A stretch of DNA of 64,000 bases from Erythrobasidium yunnanense. Lineage: Eukaryota > Basidiomycota > Cystobasidiomycetes > Erythrobasidiales > Erythrobasidiaceae. The first letter of the stretch is position 1; every line of letters begins with the position of its first letter. Made by a program: the position numbers and the translations under genes. Shown piece by piece: positions 23,037-33,470 of the stretch. The stretch spans positions 310,001-374,000 of the forward strand of contig BCJC01000009.1 of NCBI GenBank assembly GCA_001600175.1, written 5' to 3'. Below the pieces are notes generated by a model. That model did no database searches. It saw nothing but the letters and a program-made list of their open reading frames with translations, and was not told where the DNA came from.

Positions 23037-24260
23037 TCATGTACTTCCTATCTGGGCCGACTGTTCCCACAACTCGGTAGCTCCCAATCTCTCGACCAGA
23101 TTGGCAGGCTCGAGCACCACTCCCTTGGATCGCGCGGCCAGAATTGCCTCCTCAGCTAGAGCTAGGACTGAATGCTTCGAATCGGGTGCGCTTCTCGCAA
23201 ATCCCCTGTGAGCGATGATTTCGAATCGAATAACTCTCATTGGATACACCAACCAGCTCCCGTCTACGATGAGACTGAGGATGTGTACCAATGTCCCCAA
23301 GGCAACTATTCCTTCGGCATGGAATGAATGGAGACCTGCTGGTAGGACCCAGGTTGTGGACTCCGACGACTGGTGATAATTGAAGTCCAGCCGGAAATGT
23401 CGTAAAGCGGGCAGGCGACCCCCTTCGTGCAAGAGCGTGCCGTAGCTAGAGCCAGTGTTGTCTGAGTAGTGTAGATGCTCCAGACTGGTCCACTGGTGAA
23501 GGCCCACAATTCGCGAAAGTACGTCGGGAACGGCACCCGCCAGAAGCCTGATGGAAAGCCTACGGAGAACGGCGGGAGCGGCGATAGACATGGTGGTAAG
23601 TACATCATCCGCCTCATCGAAGTAATCGAGTGACAATTCCTTCAGATCCTCTAGGGAAGGTAGAGATCGTACATCTACCCCCAGATCCTCCAAGTGGAAG
23701 TGGAGTCCCGTCAAACTTCTGAAGGGGCATAGATCTCGCAGAATAACGGGTTGACCATCGTCCCAGTCGACATTCAGTCTTAGGCTCTGCAAATGCCTGC
23801 CCGTAGCCGTACTCCCTAAGCTCTGAACGAAAGCGACTGTAGTTGAATCGGCTTGCTCTATGTGCAGCTTGAGATGCTGTAACTGGGAGAAACGAGTGAA
23901 ATTCGACAGTACCGCTTCCATCAACATCTCGGCCTTGATCCTTGCGTTTACATTGTTGATTTCGATATGAAGATAGCGCGTTTGACCCAACCAATCCGCG
24001 AGTGACTTAGAGCGACTAACTGACGTTATACATCTCTCGATGTCATCGTCGTGAAATAGCTGCTCATACAGGAGCGGCAGAGCTATCTTCGAGACGCGCC
24101 GGCACACCATGGAAAGCTGGTAGAGGTTGGCCCGGTTGCTGAGGGCGTCTTCTTCGACTTCCCATTCGCACAGATATACATGGTCGGTGAGGGTTTCTGA
24201 CAGAAACTCGCGGAAAATGAGAGTGAGAAGCTCGTCTGGCAGATCGATGAGTTTGGCCAT
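23037..24260 (-). CDS. F-box protein, cluster A copy 3
   Basis: Predicted SCF substrate adaptor of 407 residues, intronless in its coding part. The N-terminal F-box (MAKLIDLPDELLTLIFREFL) is followed by YLCEWEVEEDALSNRANLYQ and VCRRVSKIALPLLYEQLF, nearly the same as in copies 1 and 2. The leucine-rich body includes FSQLQHLKLHIE, LEDLKELSLDYFD and LPALRHFRLDF, in the same order as copy 2 but much diverged. The C-terminal block AILAARSKGVVLEPANLVE matches copy 2, then an extra ten residues follow. All features look intact. As the most complete member it is the best reference for the family. Confidence 0.85.
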   Translation of the reverse strand: MAKLIDLPDELLTLIFREFLSETLTDHVYLCEWEVEEDALSNRANLYQLSMVCRRVSKIALPLLYEQLFHDDDIERCITSVSRSKSLADWLGQTRYLHIEINNVNARIKAEMLMEAVLSNFTRFSQLQHLKLHIEQADSTTVAFVQSLGSTATGRHLQSLRLNVDWDDGQPVILRDLCPFRSLTGLHFHLEDLGVDVRSLPSLEDLKELSLDYFDEADDVLTTMSIAAPAVLRRLSIRLLAGAVPDVLSRIVGLHQWTSLEHLHYSDNTGSSYGTLLHEGGRLPALRHFRLDFNYHQSSESTTWVLPAGLHSFHAEGIVALGTLVHILSLIVDGSWLVYPMRVIRFEIIAHRGFARSAPDSKHSVLALAEEAILAARSKGVVLEPANLVERLGATELWEQSAQIGST

Positions 24261-24571
24261 GGCTGATCTAGACGAGCGTGTGTCAGCGCAAAGAACAACG
24301 ATAAAGGTGATAGACGATGGATGTACGCTTGCTCAGCCTGAATTATCAGTCCAATGAGCTGAGGTGGTGGAGTGTATCCAAGCTGCATTCCGGCAGGATG
24401 CTTCATATTTCACAAGAAAGTTACATCAACAAGCGACGAAGCTCTATGCATCTTGTCCACGACAAACGCGTACAGGAGCGCTAGAGGTCCTGTAAACCTC
24501 AAAAGGCTTGTGCCTAGGCAAGGGAAAGAAATTACAACAACAGGTTGCAGCTCAGCCCAACATAAATAATA
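24261..24571. promoter_or_regulatory. 5' leader of F-box copy 3 and spacer to PSF3
   Basis: A likely 5' untranslated intron on the minus strand runs from 24326 to 24268 (starts GTACATCC, contains GCTGAC, ends CTAG). It mirrors the leader of copy 2. The rest, up to the PSF3 stop, holds copy 3 promoter sequence and the PSF3 3' end. Confidence 0.5.
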
Positions 24572-25450
24572 TCACCGTGCACTCCTATTGCTCCTTTTAG
24601 CACGCCTCGCTTCCGTCCAGTTCTTCATAGTCTTAGAACCAGCTTCACCAGCCGCGAACACTGTAACAAACAGCAATTAGCACGGATCGGAGCATACAGG
24701 ATTAGAAAAGACGTACGCTCTTTCTCCCATTCATCCATGCCCGCAAGGAACATCTCGGCTTGTTGGTCTACATTGCCTACGCCTGAACTTGCGCCAGCAG
24801 TCGATGTCGAAGCATGCTGTGACTGATCCATTACTTCCGGTAAGCGAGAACGGAATGCAGTGTGCAAGGTGGTCTTCAAGCGTGGATCATCGATCCTGTT
24901 TGCGGAAAGCTAGATCAGCAACAACTCCCCGCGAGTACGAGGATTTAGCATACGATTCTTCCAACCTCACACCGCACGAGAAGAACCATCCTCCTGCACC
25001 ACCCAAGTTGCGCAAGTTGACTGAACGCGCAGAAGCAGCTAGAGCATTTCGGACCCGAGATGTATACGGTTTCGGCAGAGCAATGGAGATATAGTCACTA
25101 GGTCACAAGTTGTCAGCAAGGGCCATCAGAACTGTCGAAGAAGTCGCACCGGTCAGGTATGCTCGCCAGGCTGATCCCGAGCCAGTAGGGCAGTTCGATG
25201 GTCGTTCCCTGCTTAATCTGAGCAGCATAGAAAGCCATCAGATCTCTACGTAGACATCTACGCTGGCGAACAGCGCACATCGCGGTCTACTGTTCCTTCG
25301 AGATGTCCCAGATTCGGCACGTCGAGGAGGAAAGTGCAAGGCAGGCGCTGGCAGAGATAGCGTTCAGAAGGCGATAGACGAAGTAGATGACATCGTATGT
25401 ACAGAGTTCTCGGCCAGAAACGCGTCGATAGACCAGTATGACGAAGCCAT
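24572..25450 (-). CDS. PSF3: GINS complex subunit Psf3 (DNA replication)
   Basis: Subunit of the GINS tetramer, part of the CMG helicase at replication forks. Six short exons splice to a protein of about 180 residues. The start at 25450 gives MASSYWSIDAFLAENS, then RLPCTFLLDVPNLGHLEG, IKQGTTIELPYWLGISLAS, ISIALPKPYTSRVRNALAAS and ARSVNLRNLGGAGGWFFSCG. These are in the order of the B-domain and A-domain of Psf3. TTLHTAFRSRLPEVMDQSQH and EMFLAGMDEWEKELFAAG close the helical part, and the end is basic. Intron ends are canonical (for example one starting GTACATAC at about 25408). Length and order match the family. It lies 110 bp downstream of the cactin stop on the same strand. Confidence 0.93.
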
Positions 25451-25560
25451 TTGTGAGTTGCGCGAAAGAAAGCAAAACAACGGACTGGCAGGACAACTCT
25501 TTGCTACAAGGACACGGCATACTGAACGATATATAACGATAGTAATATGTAAAAAAGCGT

Positions 25561-27866
25561 CTATTTGCGGTAAAAAGTACGTCTGTGGTGGAAGTAGTCA
25601 GTATTTTGACAAGGCTCGACAGGCAATCGACTTACTTGAAGTTGAAGTGCAGCTGCAGTACACCTCGGTCGAAAGTGCTCTTGAAGCCTCTGTGACAAGG
25701 ACAGTCATCAGCTACCACCCTTTCGCAACGATAATCACGTCTGTGACCCACTTCTTATGCGAGTACTCCCATTCTTTGCTAACGATTCGGAAAGCCAGAT
25801 CCTCGTATGGAGGTCCAATCTTGAACTGCAATATGCAAGTATCGTCGTTGCCAGGCTCGCGAATGACTTTGTAAGTAGGCGCTTTTGTCGGCTCCACCAG
25901 ATCCGGACAGAAAATTGTGAACCGGTATGCTTGAACGACCTTCGGAGGTGGGTTGTCGATGCTGCATAGTATCTATATCAGCCTCATTGCCGCAAGATCG
26001 CTTAAGTTATACGCACTCGTAATGCGTTTGATTGTATTTGTTCCACTCGAAACCAGTGATGACTTTATTGAAGTATCTCGGCTTGCGCGGTCGATACTTA
26101 TCTTGCCACGTATAAGCTTGTGTCTTGAGCTCGCTTTCGGCCTGGAAGACTTCTTCGTCCTCGTCCAAGCCTTTGGCAGCTTCTGCGCGAACGAGCGCAT
26201 CTGCTTTGTCGCCTGTTTCGCCAACGGCTGCGAGAGCTGCACTCTTTTGTTTCTTGGGCACAAAGCGGGCATGTGCGACGATGCGACGAGCGGCAATCTA
26301 TTGGCAGAAGGAATTCAGTCATGAGAGAGAGAATCGGACGGAAACGACTTACAAGCTTCTCCAGCTCTTCTGCGGGGTCCACGAGCTGCAAATGCTGGTC
26401 TTCCATAGGGATCCGAGAGACAAGTTTTGGCTGCATCCGCTCTTCCCACTCTTCTTGAACGATTTGCGGAACTTCTGCATCTTGCTGAGCTGTAGCAGTA
26501 GCAGCTTCTGCATCTTCGTCCGCTGCATTCTCGACGGCATTCGCCAACTCCGTCTGTACCTTGACAGCCTCGTCTCTCTGTTTCCGGCGTAGATGCTCCA
26601 GTCGATTCCTAAGGACGACTTCGTGCATCGTCTTCAGTTTCGCTTTCGACATCCATACAGCCAGCTCCTTAAGCAGGCCTTCCCAGTATTCCACATCGAT
26701 AGGATCTCCGGACGCCAGCTTTGCTTTCACACTATCTTGCAACTGCCGTAGTTCCTGCAGGGATTTGTTGCGAAGAAGAGCAGTGATATCGCCGCGTACA
26801 GCTTCTGTAGCCCGGTTCTGGTCCATGAAAGCTGCTCGTCCTAGACTACGTTCGGAACGGAGTGTCTCCAGAGCAGAGGAACAGACTACCATCATTGAGC
26901 GCCAGAATTCAAGATTCGCTTCGGCTTTCTCTAGTGACAAATACATTGTAATGTCTTCGTATAGCTCTTCTGTCTCCTCCAGCGTAAGGTTCTGTACAAT
27001 GTATCAGCATAGCATGCATACGCTACCAAACCTGACTCACATCGAATATCAGGTATGGCTCGTCCAGGTCGACGTCCAAGCCTATACCGTCATCTTCCTC
27101 GTCCTCTTCGTCTTGATCTTCACCGGGAATCTTGGGTTTACTCCATTTCAAATTGAGGGCGAGCAAGTCGATCGGTTTCGCTCGACCCTCTCTCATCCTG
27201 ATCTGGGCTCTTCGCATCCCTTGTTCGAGATGAAACTCGTCTTCTTTTGCAATCCACGCTTCCATATGTGCTGATTCCTGATCTCTTGCCATTCGCATAG
27301 CTTCTTGCTCTCGCAGTTCCATCTCGGCTTCTCTGTCTGCTCTTCGCCTGTTTAGTCTTTCTAGCTCTTCTTTGGCTTCAGCTCTTCTTTCTGCATCTTT
27401 ACGACGTGCTTCCATCTCTGACACGCCTGCCTTCTTCTCCTTGTCTCGCTTCTTGCCCCATGTAAATTGGTCTGTCAGGTTTGCGTCGTTGAAAGGGTTG
27501 TCCACAGCCGAGTAGACTGAGAGCTCTGCTGCTGCTTGTCGTTGTTCTTCTGCTGCTACAGCTGCTGCCTCGTCTTCCCTTGCTCGTTTGGCTTTTTTGC
27601 GAGTCCTTCGTTCGCTCGATGTCTCGCGGTCGCTGCGGTCCCTACTTCATCGCATTAGACATGTATTGACACATGCATGAGATGTTTACAACTCACCTTC
27701 TCTTCTCCTTTTCGCGCTTTCTTGCCCGTCTGTCCTCTTCATCTTCAGAGTCGCGGTCTCGTCGATGGCTGCTTCGCTTCTTGTCTCGATGACTGTCCTT
27801 CTCCCTGTCCTTGCCCTTGTCGCCGTTCCTCTCTCTTGACCGTGATCTCTCCCTGTCTCTGGGCAT
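25561..27866 (-). CDS. Cactin, spliceosome-associated protein
   Basis: Nuclear protein that in other eukaryotes associates with the spliceosome. The start at 27866 opens an Arg/Ser/Asp-rich tail (MPRDRERSRSRERNGDKG). The next exons give DNPFNDANLTDQFTWGKK (about 27500), the conserved cactin NPFND element, then a long charged coiled coil (LERLNRRRADREAEMEL) and the mid-domain (VEYWEGLLKELAVWMSKAKL, about 26680). The C-terminal cactin domain reads QDKYRPRKPRYFNKVITGFE, TYKVIREPGNDDTCILQFKI, GPPYEDLAFRIVSKEWEY, then across two introns GFKSTFDRGVLQLHFNFK and RTFYRK, ending at 25561. All family landmarks are present. It is divergent from the ICT1/Pth4 gene over 82 bp. Confidence 0.93.
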
Positions 27867-27948
27867 TATCGTCTGCCTTCAAGAGTGTTCAAACCAGAGT
27901 CAAGCTTGGCCTTATCAGATTTCAAGGACTACTAGCACTGTCACAGCT
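27867..27948. promoter_or_regulatory. Short divergent promoter, cactin / ICT1-like
   Basis: Only 82 bp separate the two outward-facing start codons, so both promoters and 5' leaders share this DNA or overlap the coding regions. No specific motif could be assigned. Confidence 0.5.
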
Positions 27949-28678
27949 ATGCTCTTCTCGCTGGTGCTACGTCAATCTACCTCTGCTACTACTACTACCA
28001 CTTCTGCTTCTGCTCGTCATCTCCTATCTGTAGCTGAGTCTGGCGTACTGCGAACCTGGCTCTCCAATCTCCCTCCGGCGTCATCTCTCAAATTGCGAGA
28101 CAAAGCTGTCATTACCTTCAGCAAGTCATCAGGTCCAGGAGGACAGAATGTAAACAAAGTAAATACAAAAGCGACCCTCAGGCTAGAGCTCGATAAGGCG
28201 AAAGCTTGGATTCCAACGAGCGTCATATCGAACTTGCGCAAGACGGTAGGATATGCTTCTACTTTGTATTGATGAGCCATCTGACATGTTCATTATCTGT
28301 CATTAGCACTTCTATGCGGATACATCAGATTCGCTTGTCCTGTCTTCCATGCGAAGTCGAAGCCAAGCTGCGAATGCCGATGACTGCTATGAGAAGTATG
28401 TCTTTCACTACTCTGCATAAAATTGAGTCGTATATAGCTGAACTGTTGGCCAGACTCCGGCATACCATCGTGCAGGCCACAGAACAAGGTAAGGATATCG
28501 CGACCTTGCTTTTGCAACAGGCTGAAGATATAGTAACCGGGCAGACTTGCGAGGAGAGACGTCTGATGAGCAGCGAAAACGAGTAGCCGGCCTCGTAAGA
28601 GCTTACAATGCGAAAAGGAAGACGCTCAAGACCAAAACTAGCGAGAAGAAGCAGAGCAGAAGCAAGGCTGCCTTCTGA
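27949..28678 (+). CDS. PTH4: Mitochondrial peptidyl-tRNA hydrolase, ICT1/Pth4 type (class I release-factor domain)
   Basis: Predicted codon-independent peptidyl-tRNA hydrolase that rescues stalled mitochondrial ribosomes. The ATG at 27949 opens a Ser/Thr/Arg presequence (MLFSLVLRQSTSATTTTTSA), then ITFSKSSGPGGQNVNKVNTK, which holds the catalytic GGQ at about residues 64-66. A second exon gives HFYADTSDSLVLSSMRSRSQ and ANADDCYEK. Introns starting at about 28396 and 28490 then lead to LRHTIVQATEQ and LRGETSDEQRKRVAGLVRAY, and a Lys-rich tail (KTLKTKTSEKKQSRSKAAF), which matches the basic ribosome-binding tail of ICT1. There is no codon-recognition domain, as expected for this type. Exons were chosen to keep the family frame; unspliced frames end early. 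Confidence 0.9.
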
Positions 28679-29803
28679 TTTCAAGTTGCTGACTGGAGTA
28701 CCTTGGAAGACTTGGTACAAGGTCAGGCTTTCATTGGGCTATTACAAGAGGTTCGGCGACACTGCACCTCACCCCCTCACACCCCAAAGACGAGCTGCGT
28801 ATTCAGCAACGAAATTTCGAGCATAGGAAGCTTTGTGATGCAGGGGATGATCGATGTGGGTAAGCATTACCACATCGACGCAGAGAATCTGGACAGCAGA
28901 TACTTCCACCAGACGGGAGGCTACAAATTCTCAAGAACAATCTGGGCTTGGGTCATCAGAGGCGATGGCCAGAGTACAAGCTTGGCGACGAGCATATGTG
29001 AGTCAGCATCCTGCGATCCGATAGGCGTATCTTCGAGTTGAGCTTCCAAATCTTCCTATCTTTCGTATGCAAGCAAGCACAGCCTTTATCCCAAACGACA
29101 AATCAACAGGAGCATGCATGTGATATTCCGAGAATCGAGATGTGGTCAAACCTCAACACGATTCGTTCCCAGAAATTTTCTTCCCAGGCTGTGCTTCGAG
29201 TTTGTCTGGTACTGCGGGACGCTCCAACGGCCCTTCGAAGTGTGCATCGTCGATGGAGAGATGCCGCACCGCAGCACACACGCATGCAGGTTGAGAAGTC
29301 GAGAAGGTAGGATGTACCGCAACAGCGAGGCTCTCCAGACGAAACGAGACGAGGTTGTTGAGCAGTTTTGGTAGGAAGACCCTGTCAAAGGTATGCTGAC
29401 ATGTTCCGGAACGAGACCTGTCAAAACATGCCTGTCAGAATCTGTCGCTAATGAATGCCTGCCTGTGTGTACCTGCAGCATTCCTCACTTCGTTCGCGTT
29501 GTTGTCTGTTGGATCGGATGACAAATCAAGCTTGGGGCTTCTCGATCACCTCTCGATGCCGGCTTTTGATTGGCCGGCCCAACTGCAACCTGCCAAGAGA
29601 CGCGTCCACCTGGGGCCGCATGCCTTTCGCCCGCATCGTGCCTTCAAATTCGCGCCCATCGACGATTCCTGGGGGCTGGAATAAACACAAAGCGCCCAGC
29701 ATATGCTCGTCGCCTTCTTCTGCTCTCTTTCCCTTTCTCTTCCTCACCACCAACTTCTTTGATTCTTTAAGACTTATTCAAGTTTCACATAAAACAACAC
29801 AAC
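28679..29803. other. Unassigned 1.1-kb region with partial coding-like stretches
   Basis: No gene could be supported. On the plus strand 28680-28990 reads open in two frames with protein-like composition (LTGVPWKTWYKVRLSLGYYK and HIDAENLDSRYFHQTGGYKF), but no start, family or splice pattern ties them together. 29000-29700 is similarly ambiguous. It may hold a decayed gene, a poorly conserved gene with many introns, or only promoter DNA of the fasciclin gene. Confidence 0.35.
29711..29768 (+). promoter_or_regulatory. Pyrimidine-rich tract upstream of fasciclin gene
   Basis: A CT-rich stretch, followed by an A/C-rich leader (AAAACAACACAAC) directly before the ATG at 29804. This layout is common in front of strongly expressed fungal genes, which would fit an abundant wall protein. 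Confidence 0.5.
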
Positions 29804-31292
29804 ATGAAGGTCACTGCTTCCACTCTCGCCGTCGCGCTCCTTGTCGCTGGCGTTTCAGCCCAAAACTCTACCACTGGCAACAGCTCAGACTATGCAACCG
29901 GTCTCGTCGCTGCCCTCAGTGGTGCTGGATTGACCACCCTTGCTGGTGTTCTCGGAGGATTCCCCGACATTGCTCGAATGCTGGAGATGGGCGGAAACTA
30001 CACTGTGAGTAGGCCAGAAGCTGTCAGACTCACTAAATGCTCATATGCCGTTCCCCCACAGGTATTCGCACCTAACAACGATGCTTTCAACAACCTTGGC
30101 GACCTTTCTGCCATCAATGCTTCCATGATCCAGAGCATCCTCTCCTACCACATCTCCCCAGCTATGTGGAACCAGTCCATCCTCACCACCGGTGCAAACC
30201 ACACCATCATCCCATCTCTGCTTTCAGAGCCTCTCCTCGGACAGAACCAGACTGCTGTGAGTCCCGAGATCGGTTTCTGGTGCAAACTTTCAGCTGAATG
30301 GTCTTGCTTCTTAGCCTCTCGTAACTTCATTCGGTACCGATGGACAGCCCAGAATCAGAACCGCTACCCAGAACGTCACTGTTGGAGCCAACACCACTGT
30401 GAGTCTGCCTAGCCTAGCCCAACCTTCGCCCGATGCTAAGAAAGCTCCCATTTGCAGTATATGAATCTCCACGTCAATGTGATAGATCAAGTTTTGATGA
30501 CGCCGCAGAACCTCACTGCTACCGTCGGAGCCCTCAACTTGACCGGACTAAGCGGCGCCCTTAGTGCTGTTTCTTCCGTCCTTCCAGTCACTGCTCTTGA
30601 GAACACTCCCCGCATCACCGTCTTCATTCCAAACAACGCTGCTTTCCAGAACATCAGCAGCGTCATCGGGACTCTCAACACAACCCAGATTGCAACTGTT
30701 CTCGGTAACCACGTCATCAATGGATCAGTTGGTGAGCTTGAACGTCCTGCAGTGCTTCATACGATCCTCTCGCTAATCGGACTCTTCCAGTTTACTCCAC
30801 CATGATCATGCCTGGCAACACCACTGCCGTCTCCGCTGCTGGAGAGACCTTCTCCTTCATGATGGAGGGTTCAGATCTATACGTTATGTCCGGAAACGCT
30901 ACACGAGCACGCATTCTCCGCACCGACATCCCATGTAAGCCGAAAAGCTTATCGCACCAGACTGCAGGGCACATAGCTGACTCGGCATCAAACAGTGACT
31001 AACGGTGTTGGACACGTTATTGAGTCCGTCCTTGCCAACCCCATGTCCAACCCTCAAGCTGCGTAAGTTGTACTCGCTTTCCCCTGCTCTCCGCCTGGCT
31101 TTCTGACCACTTCATCCCCACAGTGCCTCTGCTGCTGCCGCCGCTGCCTCTGCCACACCCTCTGCTGGAGGTGTCGGTGCTGCTGCTGGCAATGCCCCTA
31201 ACACTGCTGCCCAGGGTGCCGGCTTCAAGACCGTTGTTGGCTACAGCACCGTTGCCGCAGTCTTCATGGGTGCCGTCGCCATGCTCCTCTAA
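29804..31292 (+). CDS. Fasciclin (FAS1) domain cell-surface protein, GPI-type C-terminus
   Basis: Predicted secreted adhesion-type protein of the cell wall. The start gives a signal peptide (MKVTASTLAVALLVAGVSAQ). The first FAS1 domain shows TTLAGVLGGFPDIARML, YTVFAPNNDAFNNLGDL across an intron, and ILSYHI; the second shows LTGLSGALSAVSSVLPVTAL, ITVFIPNNAAFQNI and VLGNHVIN with the closing GVGHVIESVLAN. Numerous N-glycosylation sequons (NST, NGS, NHT, NQT) are present. An Ala/Ser-rich linker leads to a hydrophobic tail (VVGYSTVAAVFMGAVAMLL) that fits a GPI signal. Six or so short introns. It is cleanly transcribed alone and sits next to a secreted protease, a plausible surface-gene neighbourhood. 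Confidence 0.92.
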
Positions 31293-31934
31293 GCGCTTCA
31301 TCCCTGCGATGATTGAGCACAGCAACTCTTCGCGACCAAATCGGCATGGACAATTCTCTCTATGTCTTTAGTCTTTCTCCCTCTCGACTTTTGATGCTAT
31401 CTCCGGGTGTACGACAGTCGGGGATACATGTTGATAGTACTTCAGTTTCTTCCTCTTTCGAATGCCTCGAACGTTGTCTAATACATCTTTCAACGTTTCA
31501 TGCAAAGACTGTCTGAAAGCTTGCTACCTTGCATCGTCTCTTTCGCTCGAATTTCCAGAGGGCAGCTGCTGTTATACATCGAAGGAAACACAGCCTTCAC
31601 TTCTTACAAGCTCGCTAATACATGGCACTAATCTAGCTTGGCCGTTAGTAGGCGGTCCAAGAGCCACGCAGGACTTCATTTGCGAAAGACAGCGATGCCT
31701 CTCTCGTCCTTTGAGGTATCAAGATGGAAGATGTGAATGCAGCAGGACGTACTCGATACGTCTTCTCTGTTCCGCAAAGCTGCATGGACCTCCTTGATAC
31801 CCCTCGAGAGTCTCGGCCGCGAGCGTAGCAAGGCGTTCCCAGCCAAATGTCCGAATTTTCTCTGCATTCTTGGGATCTCTCTGTTCCCTCTTGCAGTACT
31901 CTGCTCCTGATCTGCTCAACCGTTTCATGCTGCA
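31293..31934. other. Tandem intergenic region
   Basis: 642 bp between the fasciclin stop and the aspartic protease ATG. The first 300 bases look like a 3' untranslated region with T-rich tracts; the rest should hold the protease promoter. Open frames here have no recognisable product. Confidence 0.4.
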
Positions 31935-33470
31935 ATGAGGGCATCACATTCGTTCACAACTCTCGCCCTTCTCGCGCCCTTGGTCGTTGCGGCCCAGCCT
32001 GTAGAGCGGGCGGCCAAGCACGAGCTGGTCATTCCTCTGCGTTTCGACGAAGGGTTCGCGCCTTCTATCCATGATCTGCTAGGTTCTGTGTCCCTCAAAT
32101 TCGGTCTGCCTTTGCTGGACAACCTGCTGAAACCGATAACGACAACCCTGCTTGGCAAACCGAAAGCGCACAAGAAGCGTCTGTTGGGCGGTCTACTAGG
32201 TGCTGTCACTGGTTTACTGCCTGGCGTCGAAGTCAATCTGGGTATAGGAGATTTGCTGGATCTGAATTTGGATGTCGACCTCAACTTGGCGCCGGTCGAC
32301 ATCATCGACGATGGTTGGGATGGCGCAAAATCAAGCCGCTTGATCAACAGCAAGAGCGATAATGCGGTAAGTCCGAGCTTACCACTCATACCTGCTAAGC
32401 TGACAAGGAAGCAGTGGTTCGCAGAAGTATCATTCGGCAAACCTCAGCAGACGCTTACGATCAACATCGACTCTGGCTCAGCAGATACAGTCGTCTTTGA
32501 CAAGACATGCAAGACCTGCCAGCTGAACAACCACACGGCGTTCGATCACGGCGCTTCAAGCACTTTCAAGCGCTCCAATGATACCTTCGCAACCCAGTAC
32601 GGAGATGGCACTACTCTTACGGGAATGCTCGCCGCCGATGGTGTACATATGTCAGACTCTTTATCTGTACAATCGCAGCTTATGGCGCTCATCACGAAGC
32701 GACAAGGAGGAGGGTCCACGCACGCTTGGGACGGAATACTTGGCATCGGTCCAGACGCGTTAAGCTTTGTCGATGGCAATGTTACTCCTCTCTCCAATCT
32801 CGTCAAGTCGGGTCAGCTCAGACAGCCGCTGGTTGGAGTTTTGCTCATCAAGAGCAACAAGGTGTCATCTGGAGGAGGAGAGTATAGATGGGGAGGTATC
32901 AATCGGAACTACGTGCAAGGCAAAGTCATTTACGCACCCGTGACAAGCTCGTACTACTGGGGGTGCAATGTGCCGGGAGTATGGGTGAAGAACAAGCAGA
33001 TGCTGCCAGCCAAAGATGCCAAGCGGGCCATAGTCGATACTGGAACCACACTCATTTACACAAGCACAGCAACAGCTAAGAACATCCATGCCACTATACC
33101 CGGCTCAAAACTTAACACAAAAGAAAAGGCATGGTATGTGCCCTGTGACACAAGCAGGAGTCCGAATGTCTTCTTTGAGATACAAGGCCATAGATGGGGT
33201 GTGCCAGCTAGTGACATTGCGTTCAGGGATAGTGGAAAGAAGGATGGGCTTTGCGTCTCTGGAATACAAGGCGGCTCGGAACAGTTCACCATCCTTGGTG
33301 ACGTTTTCATCAAGAATCATTGTGAGTCGAGATCTCTTTCCAACGCTCGATGCGTCATGGCTGACGGCATCGCGAACGTAGACCTTGTCTTCAACTATGG
33401 CGATGCGAAGAATTACACTCTGAGCATAGGGATCGCGAACAGGACAGACATACCCTACATCTCGGCATGA
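31935..33470 (+). CDS. Secreted pepsin-like aspartic protease
   Basis: A1-family endopeptidase. Signal peptide MRASHSFTTLALLAPLVVAA, then a propeptide of roughly 120 residues with a basic KKR. The mature enzyme shows WFAEVSFGKPQQTLTINIDS, with DSGS at about residue 163, YGDGTTLTGMLAAD for the flap, WDGILGIGPDALSFVDG and AIVDTGTTLIYTS with the second catalytic Asp at about 352. The end reads ILGDVFIKNHYLVFNYGDA once an intron is removed. The whole stretch is one open frame of 511 codons, but two introns are evident within it: 32367-32414 (48 nt) and 33322-33381 (60 nt). Both have GT..AG ends and no in-frame stop, leaving a protein of about 475 residues. Catalytic set intact. Confidence 0.93.
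   Translation: MRASHSFTTLALLAPLVVAAQPVERAAKHELVIPLRFDEGFAPSIHDLLGSVSLKFGLPLLDNLLKPITTTLLGKPKAHKKRLLGGLLGAVTGLLPGVEVNLGIGDLLDLNLDVDLNLAPVDIIDDGWDGAKSSRLINSKSDNAVSPSLPLIPAKLTRKQWFAEVSFGKPQQTLTINIDSGSADTVVFDKTCKTCQLNNHTAFDHGASSTFKRSNDTFATQYGDGTTLTGMLAADGVHMSDSLSVQSQLMALITKRQGGGSTHAWDGILGIGPDALSFVDGNVTPLSNLVKSGQLRQPLVGVLLIKSNKVSSGGGEYRWGGINRNYVQGKVIYAPVTSSYYWGCNVPGVWVKNKQMLPAKDAKRAIVDTGTTLIYTSTATAKNIHATIPGSKLNTKEKAWYVPCDTSRSPNVFFEIQGHRWGVPASDIAFRDSGKKDGLCVSGIQGGSEQFTILGDVFIKNHCESRSLSNARCVMADGIANVDLVFNYGDAKNYTLSIGIANRTDIPYISA

Noticed and set aside
25287-25520. 77-codon frame at the PSF3 5' end
   Set aside because: It reads through the PSF3 first intron in another frame; the spliced frame gives the conserved Psf3 N-terminus.
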